From Candidatus Litorirhabdus singularis (GTDB lineage: Bacteria > Pseudomonadota > Gammaproteobacteria > Pseudomonadales > Halieaceae), in assembly GCF_026262625.1 (NCBI RefSeq), contig NZ_SHNN01000002.1, positions 186,001-250,000 on the forward strand: 64,000 nucleotides of DNA. Reading direction: 5' to 3'. The number at the start of each line of letters is the position of its first letter. The stretch's first letter is position 1. Of the stretch, positions 10,258-19,771 are shown one piece after another. Both the position numbers and the translations under genes were made by a program. Below the pieces are notes generated by a model, which ran no database searches, was not told the origin of the DNA, and worked only from the letters and a program-made list of their open reading frames with translations.

Positions 10258-11004
10258 ATGATCAAGTTACGCTGGCTGCCGGTATTGGCAGTCTTGTTAT
10301 TACTGTTGCTCGTGGTGACTGCTCCCGCGCGTCTGCTGGGGTATTGGGTCGCGCCTCAGGCTGTCTCGCTGTCGGGGTTTAGTGGCACCATCTGGAATGG
10401 GCGTGCGGCTGCAGCGGCGGTACCTCTGGCTGGCGGCGTATTGCAACTGGGTGAGCTAGAGTGGCGACTAAGACCGTGGTCTTTGCTGCTTTTGTCGCCG
10501 CGGGTGAAGGTGACTACACGTTGGGGCCAGCAACGTATTGACGCCGAGATCAGTGTTGGCGTGAGTGGCACCATAAAATTGCGTGACGCTGTAATAACGG
10601 TTCCCGCCGAGATAGCGAAGCACTGGTTCCCGGTGCAGTTGCAGGGAAATTTGACGCTGCGCACGGAATACCTGGTACTGGAGGATTCGCGTCCCACTGC
10701 AGGAGACGGTGCGCTGGTTTGGCAGCAGGCGGCTTGGTCTGCAGGTGGCGCCGTGGGAAGACTGGGTGACTACGCGCTGGAGTTTCAGGTGGTGGCTCCA
10801 GGGCAGGTCGAGAGCACTATCCTGACTCTGTCGGGGCCGATTGAAGTGGCGGGCACAGCGAATCTATATCCCGACCGGTATACGGTCGATGCCCGTCTTA
10901 GCAGTCCTGATGCGCTTAGCCCTGGGCTAAGTAATGCGCTGCGTCTATTTGCTGCGCCCACAGCGTCAGGTTTTCATATAAAGTTGGATACACCGATCCC
11001 CTAG
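10258..11004 (+). CDS. gspN: Type II secretion system protein GspN
   Basis: Accessory T2SS protein of the inner membrane. The ATG two bases after the gspM stop begins MIKLRWLPVLAVLLLLLLVV, a membrane anchor. It is followed by beta-rich periplasmic sequence with the family-like segments SGFSGTIWNGRAA and LGELEWRLRPWSLL. The product is 248 residues. This is the last gene of the operon. The 176 bases after it hold an imperfect hairpin (about 11034-11074, GAGAG/CTCTC outer arms and CCGCA/TGCGG inner arms) without a T run, then the rubredoxin gene. Confidence 0.9.
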   Translation: MIKLRWLPVLAVLLLLLLVVTAPARLLGYWVAPQAVSLSGFSGTIWNGRAAAAAVPLAGGVLQLGELEWRLRPWSLLLLSPRVKVTTRWGQQRIDAEISVGVSGTIKLRDAVITVPAEIAKHWFPVQLQGNLTLRTEYLVLEDSRPTAGDGALVWQQAAWSAGGAVGRLGDYALEFQVVAPGQVESTILTLSGPIEVAGTANLYPDRYTVDARLSSPDALSPGLSNALRLFAAPTASGFHIKLDTPIP

Positions 11005-11100
11005 CCGCATGCGTAACCGATAATATAGTAGGCAGAGAGGGCTACTGTCCGCAGCACTGCGTGCGGCTGCTCTCACTATCAACCGGCGGCGAGAGTAAGC

Positions 11101-11106
11101 TATACT
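11101..11106 (+). promoter_or_regulatory. Possible -10 element of the rubredoxin promoter
   Basis: A TATACT hexamer lies 74 bases before the rubredoxin ATG. No good -35 hexamer is visible 16-18 bases upstream, so this is only a candidate. It would allow rubredoxin to be transcribed independently of the gsp operon. Confidence 0.25.
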
Positions 11107-11180
11107 GCTGCGCGAAACGAGCCTGGTGGCGCCGCAGTAGGCACTATCGGGGGACACCATGACATTGACAGATAGAGGGA

Positions 11181-11360
11181 ATGATGAGCACCGATTTCAA
11201 GAAATACGAATGCGTTATCTGCGGTTTTATTTACGACGAAGCCGCTGGCCTGCCTGATGACGGCATCCCCCCCGGCACACTGTGGAAAGATGTACCCGAA
11301 GACTGGGAATGTCCTGATTGTGGCATCAGTAAGTTCGATTTCGACGTGTTGGAAGACTAA
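11181..11360 (+). CDS. Rubredoxin
   Basis: One-iron electron-transfer protein of 59 residues, shorter than a usual ORF cut-off. The two iron-binding pairs are plain: CVICG (C11, C14) and CPDCG (C45, C48). Between them are the rubredoxin signature residues [30 protein letters not shown], and the aromatic cluster. Two ATG codons lie in tandem at 11181 and 11184, with AGAGGGA immediately upstream. In aerobic gammaproteobacteria rubredoxins can pass electrons to alkane hydroxylases, but no such hydroxylase is present here, so the partner is unknown. It is convergent with ppdK. Confidence 0.93.
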   Translation: MMSTDFKKYECVICGFIYDEAAGLPDDGIPPGTLWKDVPEDWECPDCGISKFDFDVLED

Positions 11361-11371
11361 CTTGGAATACA

Positions 11372-11393
11372 GCAGCCAGCTTGCGCTGGCTGC
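11372..11393. terminator. Perfect hairpin between the convergent rubredoxin and ppdK genes
   Basis: A 9-base perfect stem, GCAGCCAGC/GCTGGCTGC with a TTGC loop, lies 11 bases after the rubredoxin stop and 7 bases after the ppdK stop on the other strand. It has no clear T run on either side. It is therefore best read as a bidirectional transcription-end or mRNA-stabilising hairpin, not a strong intrinsic terminator. Confidence 0.55.
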
Positions 11394-11400
11394 ATGAAGA

Positions 11401-14007
11401 CTACTCGCTGCTGCTTGGACCGACGTTAGCCTGGGCTGCAGCAATACGTGCTACGGGTACCCGGAAGGGTGAGCAGCTGACGTAGTCCAGCCCAATGTCG
11501 TGGCAGAACTGGATCGATCGCGGGTCGCCCCCGTGTTCTCCGCAAATGCCGTACTTAATCCCTTTCTTGCGCTTCTTACTGTCTTCGATGGCAATTTTCA
11601 TGAGTCGACCGACTGCACGTTGGTCTAGCGTGACAAAAGGATCATCTTCGACCAGCTTTCGATCCAGGTAGGCAGCAATGAACTTGCCGACATCATCCCG
11701 GGAAAAACCGTAGGTCATCTGGGTCAGGTCGTTAGTGCCGAAGCTCATGAATTCCACAGCTGTGGCCAAGCGCTCCGCGCCCAGACAAGCTCTGGGAGTC
11801 TCCATCATGGTGCCAATCTTATACGGAATAGACACTTTCTCGCGTGCCAGAACCTCCATAATGACTTTCTCGATGACGTCGGTTATGGCGCGAATTTCGC
11901 GCACGTTAACTACCAGGGGAATCATAATTTCGGGGTAGGGGTTGTGGCCATCGCGTTGGGCCTCAACCGCGGCGCCGATAATGGCAGCCACCTGCATTTC
12001 AGTAATTTCAGGGTGGATAACCGATATTCGGCAGCCCCGGAAGCCGAGCATGGGGTTCACTTCCTGCAGATTTTGGCTGATTTCTCGAACTTTATCGGCG
12101 GGCTTACCGAGGCGCTTGGCCAGTGCTTCTAACTCTTCGTCCCCATGGGGCAAAAATTCATGCAGCGGTGGGTCTAGCAGACGCACGGTGACGGGTAGGT
12201 CATGCATGACCCTGAACAGCGCTTTCATATCGGCCTTCTGGAACTCTAGTAATCGGTCCAGATAGACCTGTCGCTCCTCACGATTCTCGCTGAGAATCAT
12301 GCCGCGTATGTGGTCAATGCGATCGGCTTCAAAAAACATGTGCTCGGTACGACACAAGCCGATACCTTCGGCCCCAAGTTCGCGAGCCTTGGTGGCGTCC
12401 TCTTCGGTTTCAGCATTGGCGCGAACCCCAAGGCGACGATATTTGTCCGCCCAGCCCAGCAACTTCTGAAAGTCGTCGCTGTCGCTAGCTGCGGTTTTGG
12501 CGATATCACCGAGCATGACATCGCCGGTAGCGCCATCGAGCGTAATGGTGTCCATACGCTTGATTACCACACCATCGTTTGTAGTGGCGGTACCCTGTTC
12601 ATAATTGATGGTGAGTTCAGCACAGCCGGTAATCGCGCACACACCCATGCCTCGGGCAACTACCGCAGCGTGTGAGGTCATGCCTCCCAGCTCTGTGAGA
12701 ATACCCTCGGCGACCTTCATCCCGTGAATATCTTCTGGGGTTGTTTCACGCCTGACCAGCAGTACTTTGGTGCCGTCTGCGGCCACCGTCACTGCTTCGT
12801 CGGCCGAGAACACTACCTTTCCGGTGGCGCCACCGGGGCTGGCGGGCATACCACTGGCGACAATGTCGGTTTTGGCGCTGGGATCAACCATGGGGTGCAA
12901 AAATGATTCAACGTGCTCTGGCGACACACGCATCAGCGCTTCTTTATCGCTGATCAGTCCTTCGTTCACCATGTCTACTGCGATCTTGACTGAGGCTCTC
13001 CCGGTGCGTTTACCGGACCGGGTCTGCAGCATGTAGAACTTGCCCTGCTGAATGGTAAATTCGATATCCTGCATGTCGCTGTAGTGTTCTTCAAGACGTT
13101 TCTGGGTCGCGAACAATTCCTTGTAAACAGCTGGCATCTGCTGCTCCAGGCTGGAGATCGGTTGCGGCGTGCGGATACCGGCCACGACGTCTTCGCCTGC
13201 CGCATTGACCAGATATTCTCCAAAAAACTGCTTATCGCCGGTGGAGGGATTACGGGTAAACGCCACACCCGAGCCGGAGTCATCACCGAAGTTTCCAAAC
13301 ACCATGGCCTGGACACAGACTGCTGTACCGATACTGTCGGGAATATTATTCATCTCGCGGTAAAAAATGGCGCGGGGAGTATTCCAGGACAGAAACACCG
13401 CTTCGATAGCCTGCCGCAGTTGCACCGCCGGGTCCTGAGGAAAACTCACCATACCTTTGTAGATTTCAATGATCGCCTGCCAGTCCTCGGCTGTCATTTC
13501 CGTATCCAGCGTTTTATTGTGCTCTTTTTTGTAATCGATGATGGCTTCCTCGAAGCCGTCGCCCTCAATACCCAGTACGACATCGGCAAACATCTGGATA
13601 AAACGACGATAAGAGTCATAGGCGAAGCGAGGGTTGCCAGTCTTGCGCGCCAGTCCAGCGGCGATGACGTCATTCATACCGAGATTGAGAATAGTGTTCA
13701 TCATGCCCGGCATAGACACGGGCGCACCTGAACGTACGGAAAAAAGCAGGGGGTTGTCAGGGTCCCCAAACAGACTCCCCATGCGATCCTCTATCAGCTT
13801 CAACGCCACATTGTATTCCGTCTGCAAATGTCGCGGCAGGCGGTTACCGCCTTCAAAAAATTCACGGCAAGTGGGCGTTGTAATAATGAATCCAAAGGGC
13901 ACGGGCAGTCCCATGCTGGTCATTTCACAGAGATTGGCACCTTTGCCGCCGAGCAATTCACGGTCATCTTTGCTGCCTTCGTTGAACAGGTATACCCGCT
14001 TTGCCAT
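11401..14007 (-). CDS. ppdK: Pyruvate, phosphate dikinase
   Basis: Interconverts pyruvate, ATP and phosphate with phosphoenolpyruvate, AMP and diphosphate, allowing gluconeogenesis from pyruvate or flexible glycolysis. The 868-residue length matches the bacterial form. Visible parts are the N-terminal nucleotide-binding domain (VYLFNEG... LLGGKGANLCEM), the phosphohistidine domain with the swivelling His446 in GGMTSHAAVVARG, and the C-terminal PEP-utilising barrel with the catalytic Cys822 in CGEHGGD. The usual neighbouring regulatory protein (PPDK regulatory kinase/phosphatase, DUF299) is not in the window. It is convergent with rubredoxin and divergent from an MBL hydrolase gene. Confidence 0.97.
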   Translation of the reverse strand: MAKRVYLFNEGSKDDRELLGGKGANLCEMTSMGLPVPFGFIITTPTCREFFEGGNRLPRHLQTEYNVALKLIEDRMGSLFGDPDNPLLFSVRSGAPVSMPGMMNTILNLGMNDVIAAGLARKTGNPRFAYDSYRRFIQMFADVVLGIEGDGFEEAIIDYKKEHNKTLDTEMTAEDWQAIIEIYKGMVSFPQDPAVQLRQAIEAVFLSWNTPRAIFYREMNNIPDSIGTAVCVQAMVFGNFGDDSGSGVAFTRNPSTGDKQFFGEYLVNAAGEDVVAGIRTPQPISSLEQQMPAVYKELFATQKRLEEHYSDMQDIEFTIQQGKFYMLQTRSGKRTGRASVKIAVDMVNEGLISDKEALMRVSPEHVESFLHPMVDPSAKTDIVASGMPASPGGATGKVVFSADEAVTVAADGTKVLLVRRETTPEDIHGMKVAEGILTELGGMTSHAAVVARGMGVCAITGCAELTINYEQGTATTNDGVVIKRMDTITLDGATGDVMLGDIAKTAASDSDDFQKLLGWADKYRRLGVRANAETEEDATKARELGAEGIGLCRTEHMFFEADRIDHIRGMILSENREERQVYLDRLLEFQKADMKALFRVMHDLPVTVRLLDPPLHEFLPHGDEELEALAKRLGKPADKVREISQNLQEVNPMLGFRGCRISVIHPEITEMQVAAIIGAAVEAQRDGHNPYPEIMIPLVVNVREIRAITDVIEKVIMEVLAREKVSIPYKIGTMMETPRACLGAERLATAVEFMSFGTNDLTQMTYGFSRDDVGKFIAAYLDRKLVEDDPFVTLDQRAVGRLMKIAIEDSKKRKKGIKYGICGEHGGDPRSIQFCHDIGLDYVSCSPFRVPVARIAAAQANVGPSSSE

Positions 14008-14190
14008 GGTTAGTTTCCGCTTGCTGAAAAAAGGTGTCTAGTATGCGCAAAATCCGCTGAAAATGCCTGTCCAAATTTTGTGCGAATTGATGCCTCCGTC
14101 ACGCTATTGCTGGAAAACCTCGCGCACGCGAAGCTGCGGCTGGCGCAGAATTTGTATATGCTTGCGCATCGTTGATCAGAGAGCTGTGTT

Positions 14191-15267
14191 ATGCCAGAGG
14201 AAAAATCGGAGAAGGTCAGGGGGCTGGTATATCCCTATGGGGCCAAACCTGAGGTAAATCCTGGTGAACCGTTCGAAGTGGCGGCTGGTGTCTACTGGGT
14301 ACGCTTTGCGATGCCGATGTCTTTGGACCACATTAATATTTGGTTATTGGAAGATGATGATGGCTGGACCGTCGTCGATACCTGCCTGGATCTGCCTGGG
14401 GCCCGAGCGCAATGGGAAAACCTGTTTAGCGATTTTATGCAGGGTAAACCCGTCAAGCGCGTGATTTGCACCCATTTGCATCCCGACCATGTGGGCCTTG
14501 CCGGCTGGATTACACGCCGGTTTGATGCCGAATTATGGATGTCGCGGGAGGAGTTTTTGATGTGCCGGTCACTGGCTGGCGATACGGGTCGCGAGGCGCC
14601 GGATGTGGCGATTCGATTCTATCAGGCAGCCGGCTTTGACGAAGCGCAACTGGACGCCTACCGCAAACGTTTCGGGGGTTTTGGTCGTGCTATCTCGGCT
14701 TTGCCGGACAGCTTTTACCGTCTCAAGGACGGTGAAACAATATCGATCAATAATCGGTATTGGCAGTTGGTCGTCGGTAGTGGGCATTCACCAGAACACA
14801 TGTGCCTGTACTGTCCAGCGTTAAAGCTATTGATCTCTGGTGACCAGGTGTTGCCGCGTATTACGCCCAATGTCAGCGTGTTCCCCACCGAGCCACGGGG
14901 CGATACCCTCAAGGACTGGTTGCAGTCCAACGCCCGGATTCGTGATCAGTTGCCTGACGATGTGCTGGTATTGCCCGCTCATCAGGCGCCGTTCTACGGA
15001 CTGCATGTACGCCTGACCCAATTGATCGAGGCCCATGAGCATGATCTCGACAAACTCTATGATTGGTTAGAGGAACCGCGTCGCGCAGTAGACTGTTTTC
15101 CGGCCCTGTTCAAGCGACCGATAGATGGCGGCGTTATCCAGATGGCGACCGGCGAGACCCTCGCCCATTTGAACTGCTTGATGGGGCGGCGTCGTATCAA
15201 ACAAGAACGCGACGCTAACGGCGTTGATTGGTATACGCGTAAGCCGGAAACAGCGGAGTTCGATTAA
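14191..15267 (+). CDS. MBL-fold metallo-hydrolase
   Basis: A 358-residue metallo-beta-lactamase-fold hydrolase. The zinc motif is THLHPDHVG (HxHxDH), followed by a downstream metal His in GSGHSPEHMC and an Asp in LLISGDQVLP. A C-terminal helical extension ends in a basic stretch (MGRRRIKQERD). The glyoxalase-II/thioesterase-like layout suggests a thioester or ester substrate, but the specific reaction cannot be read. Only five bases separate it from the next gene, an aminopeptidase P homologue, so the two are probably co-transcribed. No signal peptide is visible, so it is likely cytoplasmic. Confidence 0.85.
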   Translation: MPEEKSEKVRGLVYPYGAKPEVNPGEPFEVAAGVYWVRFAMPMSLDHINIWLLEDDDGWTVVDTCLDLPGARAQWENLFSDFMQGKPVKRVICTHLHPDHVGLAGWITRRFDAELWMSREEFLMCRSLAGDTGREAPDVAIRFYQAAGFDEAQLDAYRKRFGGFGRAISALPDSFYRLKDGETISINNRYWQLVVGSGHSPEHMCLYCPALKLLISGDQVLPRITPNVSVFPTEPRGDTLKDWLQSNARIRDQLPDDVLVLPAHQAPFYGLHVRLTQLIEAHEHDLDKLYDWLEEPRRAVDCFPALFKRPIDGGVIQMATGETLAHLNCLMGRRRIKQERDANGVDWYTRKPETAEFD

Positions 15268-15272
15268 CTATT

Positions 15273-17063
15273 ATGAATATGGAACCTTATAGCGACCGTC
15301 TTGAGTCATTGCGAGCCCAGATGGCCGAGCAACAGCTGGACGCATTGCTGGTACCCCGTGCGGATGAATACCTGGGCGAGTATCTGCCGGCCTATAACGA
15401 ACGTATGGCCTGGCTAAGCGGCTTTTCCGGCTCCGCGGGAGCGGTGGTGGTACTGCGCGAGTCGGCGGCGATATTTGTCGATGGGCGTTACACTCTGCAG
15501 GTTCGGCAGCAGGTGTCGCAACAGCTATTTTCAATTCACAGCCTGATCGATGAGCCGCCGTTGCAGTGGTTAAAGGCGCAGCTGAGCCCAGGGCAGAAAG
15601 TCGGCTATGACCCGCGCATGCATACTCAGGCGTGGGCGCTCCAAGCGCAGTCGGCTTTGGCGCGCAGCGAGCAAGAATTGGTAGCGCTGGAGCGCAATCT
15701 GATTGATACATGCTGGCAGGACCGGCCGGTTCCGCAGAGCCAGCCCGCCATGTTGCTGGAGGAAATGTATACAGGTCAGGCGAGTGCCGATAAACGCGCG
15801 CAGATCGGTAGCGCCATCCGCGCCGCCGGCGCAGATGTGGCCTATATCTTCGCCGCGGATTCCTGTGCCTGGCTGCTGAATATCAGAGGTCGCGATATTC
15901 CCTGCCTACCGCTGGTTTTGGGTAGCGGTCTGCTTTATGCCAACGGCGAGATGCAGTTTTTTTGCGATCCTGACAAAATACCTGCGGGTTTCGCTGAACA
16001 CGTAGGTACCGGCGTAGAAGTCTTTGAGGAAGCCTCGCTGGCGCAGGTGTTTGCGAGCTTAAGCGGTAAAGTGGTGTTACACGATGCGCAGGCGGCGAAT
16101 GCCTGGAGTCGGCAACAATTGGAGAAGAGCGGCGCCAGAGTCCTGGTCGGCACAGATCCGGTAGAGCTCCCCAAAGCCTGTAAAAACCCAGTGCAGGTTC
16201 AGGGCATGCGTGATTGTCATATTCGCGATGCAGTCGCGGAAGTGCAGTTTTTGGCGTGGCTCGATGCAGAGGTGGCAGCGGGGCGACTGCATGACGAGGC
16301 GCAGCTTTCTGACCAGCTTTTTGGTTATCGTGCGGCGCAGGATCTGTTTCAGGAAACCAGCTTCGACACCATATCTGCGGCCGCCGGCAATGCTGCGATG
16401 GCGCATTACAACCATCTCAACGGCGAGCCATCGCGATTGGGTATGGACAGTGTTTATCTGGTTGATAGCGGCGGCCAATATCTTGACGGCACTACCGATA
16501 TAACCCGTACCGTCGCTATTGGGAAACCGGCAGCAGAAGTGCGACGTAGTTTTACGCTGGTACTTAAGGGCTGTATTGCACTGGCACAGGCGCGTTTTCC
16601 CGCGGGGACTAGCGGTGCAAGCCTGGATATTTTGGCGCGCCAGTTCCTCTGGCAGCAAGGACTGGATTACGAACATGGTACCGGCCATGGGGTCGGCAGC
16701 TTTCTTTCCGTGCATGAAGGGCCGCAGCGTATCGGCAAAGGCGCCAGCGATGTGGCTTTGCGTCCGGGTATGGTGGTTAGCGACGAACCCGGTTATTACA
16801 AGAGCGAAGAGTACGGCATGCGCTGTGAAAACCTGCTGGTAGTCATAGAGGTAGGGGAGATGGTCGATAGCGGTAAACAACTGTTGGCATTTGAGACACT
16901 GACCCTGGTGCCGTTTGATCGTCGGCTGCTAGATCGTGATTTACTCACCGGCGCCGAGCTGACCTGGCTGAATGAGTATCACAGCCGAGTCTGCTCGGTC
17001 TTGTCGCCGCGGCTGGACGGTGATGATCTGACCTGGTTGGAGCGCACTACGAGGCCACTATGA
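15273..17063 (+). CDS. Xaa-Pro aminopeptidase (aminopeptidase P family, M24B)
   Basis: Cleaves the N-terminal residue from peptides with proline at position two. The 596-residue, three-domain form resembles the eukaryotic cytosolic XPNPEP1 type, not the shorter E. coli PepP. Two creatinase-like N-terminal domains are followed by the pita-bread catalytic domain. Metal ligands are visible in LVDSGGQYLDGTTDITRT (both Asp), HGTGHGVGSFLSVHEGP (His), SDEPGYYKSEEYGMRCENL (both Glu). It follows the MBL gene by five bases. A stem-loop begins one base after its stop. Confidence 0.93.
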   Translation: MNMEPYSDRLESLRAQMAEQQLDALLVPRADEYLGEYLPAYNERMAWLSGFSGSAGAVVVLRESAAIFVDGRYTLQVRQQVSQQLFSIHSLIDEPPLQWLKAQLSPGQKVGYDPRMHTQAWALQAQSALARSEQELVALERNLIDTCWQDRPVPQSQPAMLLEEMYTGQASADKRAQIGSAIRAAGADVAYIFAADSCAWLLNIRGRDIPCLPLVLGSGLLYANGEMQFFCDPDKIPAGFAEHVGTGVEVFEEASLAQVFASLSGKVVLHDAQAANAWSRQQLEKSGARVLVGTDPVELPKACKNPVQVQGMRDCHIRDAVAEVQFLAWLDAEVAAGRLHDEAQLSDQLFGYRAAQDLFQETSFDTISAAAGNAAMAHYNHLNGEPSRLGMDSVYLVDSGGQYLDGTTDITRTVAIGKPAAEVRRSFTLVLKGCIALAQARFPAGTSGASLDILARQFLWQQGLDYEHGTGHGVGSFLSVHEGPQRIGKGASDVALRPGMVVSDEPGYYKSEEYGMRCENLLVVIEVGEMVDSGKQLLAFETLTLVPFDRRLLDRDLLTGAELTWLNEYHSRVCSVLSPRLDGDDLTWLERTTRPL

Positions 17064-17090
17064 GTCGCTGGCCATAGGCCTGAAAGCGAC
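17064..17090 (+). terminator. Stem-loop immediately after the aminopeptidase gene
   Basis: GTCGCT-GGCC-ATA-GGCC-TGAA-AGCGAC folds into a two-step stem starting at the base after the stop codon. No T run follows, so it may be a weak terminator, a processing site or an mRNA 3'-end stabiliser. Confidence 0.35.
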
Positions 17091-17140
17091 ATAAACTGGG
17101 CGCCGCCTACAATTTATTTAATGATAAACAGGAGAAAATG

Positions 17141-18313
17141 ATGTCTGAAGCCTTTATATGTGGTGCTGTGCGTAGTGCTGGTGGTCGCAAGAACGGTCGT
17201 CTTTCGAAGGTCCATCCTATTGATCTTGGCGCCATTGTGGTTGATGCCCTGGTTGAGCGCGTTGGCATTGCTCCAGAAGCGGTGGATGACCTGATCTTTG
17301 GCTGCGTCAGCCAGGTCGGTGCGCAGAGCAGTAACGTGGCGCGCAACGTCTGTTTATCATCTGTTTTGGGCGAATCGGTGCCGGGCACCTCGGTCGATCG
17401 TCAGTGTGGCTCTGGCCAGCAGGCCATGCACTTTGCGGCTCAGGCGGTGATGTCGGGCACCCAGGATGTAGTAGTTGCCGGTGGTGTTGAGAGCATGAGT
17501 CAGGTGCCGATTGGCGCCAGTATTGTCGACGGTTATAAGGCTGATCACGGTGTACCCTACGGCGAACGCCTGGGTGAGCGCTACCCCGGTATTCAGTTCA
17601 GTCAGTTCGTCGGTGCTGAAATGTTGGCGAAGAAATATGACCTTAGTAGTGAAGAACTGGTGCAGTTTGCCTTTGCCTCGCACATGAAGGCCAAGCAGGC
17701 GGTAGAAGAAGGGCGTTTTGATAGCGAGATAGTGCCTATCGAAGTGGAATTGGAAGACGGTAGCCGCGTCATGCACACTCAGGATGAAGGTATTCGCATG
17801 GACTCTACGCTGGACGCCATGCGTGGACTGCAACCCTTGCAAGAAGGCGGAAAAATGACTGCCGCTACTGCCTCGCAGATCTGTGATGGGGCCTCTGCTG
17901 TGCTGATAGCCAACGCCGATGCGGTTAAAAAATATGGTCTCACCCCGTTAGCCAAAATCACCGCGCTCTCGGTAGTGGGTACTGATCCGGTGATTATGCT
18001 GGAAGGTCCTATCAAGGCCACCGAGAAAGTACTGGAACGCGCGGGTCTTACCATGGCTGACATTGACTTGTTTGAGGTCAATGAAGCCTTTGGTTCAGTG
18101 CCATTGTCCTGGGCCAAGGCTCTGGGCGCGGATCTGGATAAACTCAATGTCAACGGCGGCGCGCAGGCTCTGGGCCACCCACTGGGCGGAACCGGGGCCA
18201 AGTTGATGACGACGCTGGTCCATGAGTTGCACCGCACAGGTAAGCGCTACGGATTACTGGCTATCTGTGAAGGCGGTGGCACTGCCAACGGCACCATTGT
18301 GGAGCGTGTTTAA
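17141..18313 (+). CDS. Acetyl-CoA acetyltransferase / 3-ketoacyl-CoA thiolase
   Basis: Thiolase that cleaves 3-ketoacyl-CoA (or condenses two acetyl-CoA). Numbering from this start: nucleophilic Cys89 in DRQCGSGQQA, His346 in ALGHPLGGTG, second Cys376 in ICEGGGTANG, plus the NEAF motif. The C-terminal CEGGG instead of the common CIGGG or CAGGG resembles FadA5/FadA6-type thiolases used in steroid side-chain or ring degradation, but this is suggestive only. Two ATGs lie in tandem; 17141 has the better spacing (six bases) from AGGAG. A sodium-symporter-type transporter gene follows 56 bases later. Confidence 0.92.
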   Translation: MSEAFICGAVRSAGGRKNGRLSKVHPIDLGAIVVDALVERVGIAPEAVDDLIFGCVSQVGAQSSNVARNVCLSSVLGESVPGTSVDRQCGSGQQAMHFAAQAVMSGTQDVVVAGGVESMSQVPIGASIVDGYKADHGVPYGERLGERYPGIQFSQFVGAEMLAKKYDLSSEELVQFAFASHMKAKQAVEEGRFDSEIVPIEVELEDGSRVMHTQDEGIRMDSTLDAMRGLQPLQEGGKMTAATASQICDGASAVLIANADAVKKYGLTPLAKITALSVVGTDPVIMLEGPIKATEKVLERAGLTMADIDLFEVNEAFGSVPLSWAKALGADLDKLNVNGGAQALGHPLGGTGAKLMTTLVHELHRTGKRYGLLAICEGGGTANGTIVERV

Positions 18314-18369
18314 CCCGCATTGCGGTTCGTTCTGTTAGCATGGCTACTGATTAGCCGGAGAATAATAAA

Positions 18370-19725
18370 ATGGCAGTAGCCGGTAGCGGCCACGAACAGT
18401 GGTCGTCTCGTTTTGGTTTTTTAATGGCCACCGTAGGTTTTGCGGTGGGCCTTGGCAATATTTGGCGCTTCCCCTATGTCGCTGGGGAAAACGGCGGTGC
18501 AGCCTTTGTGCTGGTGTACCTGGCCTGTGCCTTTGGGATTGGTGTTCCCATCGTCATGGCTGAATTAATGATCGGCCGCAGTGGACGCATGAGCCCGCCT
18601 GAGTCAATGCGACGACTGGCGTTAGCCGCAAAGCGCAGCCCAGCGTGGCGATGGGTGGGTGGCATGGGGCTGCTGGCCGCTTTCACTATCGTCATAGTGT
18701 ATGCAGTCATTGTCGGGTGGGTGCTCTGGTATCTATATAAGGCGGTTACCACCGGCTTTGTCGGCGTCGATGCCCAGGTGGCCAATAGCAATTTTACCGA
18801 GATTCTACAGGACCCGCTGGGGATGATGGCGTGGACGCTGTTGGGCTTGAGTTTCACCGGTTACATCATTTACGCGGGAGTCCAGGGAGGCATCGAAAAA
18901 GCCGTGAAGATCATGATGCCCACGCTGTTCGGGTTGTTGGTGTTACTGGCTGTTTATAATGTATTCGCCGGCGGTATGCGCGAAGCACTGGTGTGGCTGT
19001 TTACCCCTGACTTTAGCAAGTTAACCCCGCAAGTATTGCTGGCAGCAATCGGTCAGGCGTTTTTCTCGATTGGTGTGGCGATGGGCGGCATGATGACCTT
19101 TGGTGCTTATCTTCCAAAGCATGTTTCGATTCCGCGCTCGGTATTGATGATTGTCATCGCCGATACGCTGGTGGCAATTCTGGCGGGACTGGTGATATTT
19201 CCCGCCGTGTTTGCCAATGGGTTGGACCCTGCGGCAGGTCCCGGGCTGATATTCCAGACGCTACCGGTAGCGTTCGCTCAAATGCCCGGAGGGTATCTCT
19301 TTGGTGTGTTGTTTTTTCTGCTGATTTCGGTGGCGGGCATTACATCTATGGTTGGCCTGGTAGAGTCAATCACGGCCTGGATGGAAGATTATCGGGGTTA
19401 TGACAGGCATAAGAGTGCGTTACTGGTAGTGGTGGTTATCGCTGCAATCAGCAGCATCAGCGTGTTGTCTTATAATGTGCTGTCAGATTTCACGATTTAC
19501 GGGCGTGATCTGAACGGGGTTCTGGATTACTTCTCCAATCAGATTCTGTTGCCGTTGGGTGGTCTGATGATTGCGCTGTTTGTGGGCTGGTTTCTATCCC
19601 GCGAGATGTTGACTGAAGAACTTGGCTTTCGCAGTCAACGCATGTTTGCCCTGTGGCACTTTTTACTGCGCTACCTGGTGCCGCCAGCCGTGCTTATCAT
19701 CTTTGTGCGTGGTATCGCCTGGTGA
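18370..19725 (+). CDS. Sodium-dependent transporter, neurotransmitter:sodium symporter (SNF) family
   Basis: Polytopic membrane transporter, likely importing an amino acid or related compound with sodium. The N-terminus carries the SNF signature in TM1: FGFLMATVGFAVGLGNIWRFPY, with the unwound Gly-Asn region. It is followed by GGAAFVLVYL. About 11-12 hydrophobic segments can be counted in 451 residues, a usual bacterial length. GGAG lies before the ATG. The substrate cannot be predicted; bacterial relatives include LeuT, TnaT and MhsT. It is convergent with a universal stress protein gene. Confidence 0.92.
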   Translation: MAVAGSGHEQWSSRFGFLMATVGFAVGLGNIWRFPYVAGENGGAAFVLVYLACAFGIGVPIVMAELMIGRSGRMSPPESMRRLALAAKRSPAWRWVGGMGLLAAFTIVIVYAVIVGWVLWYLYKAVTTGFVGVDAQVANSNFTEILQDPLGMMAWTLLGLSFTGYIIYAGVQGGIEKAVKIMMPTLFGLLVLLAVYNVFAGGMREALVWLFTPDFSKLTPQVLLAAIGQAFFSIGVAMGGMMTFGAYLPKHVSIPRSVLMIVIADTLVAILAGLVIFPAVFANGLDPAAGPGLIFQTLPVAFAQMPGGYLFGVLFFLLISVAGITSMVGLVESITAWMEDYRGYDRHKSALLVVVVIAAISSISVLSYNVLSDFTIYGRDLNGVLDYFSNQILLPLGGLMIALFVGWFLSREMLTEELGFRSQRMFALWHFLLRYLVPPAVLIIFVRGIAW

Positions 19726-19771
19726 CAACGGGCTGTCCCAGCGCTTTGGCCCTCTAGCTTATCGGCGACGC

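Noticed and set aside
11034-11074. Imperfect long hairpin after gspN
   Set aside because: The arms are interrupted and not followed by a T run; could be a weak end structure but I cannot support a terminator call.
13084-13731. 215-codon open frame on the plus strand
   Set aside because: It is antisense to ppdK, whose sequence is strongly conserved; the translated product has no domain-like pattern.
16077-16880. 267-codon open frame on the minus strand
   Set aside because: It lies fully within the well-supported aminopeptidase P gene on the other strand, has no recognisable family features and is explained by the codon bias of that gene.
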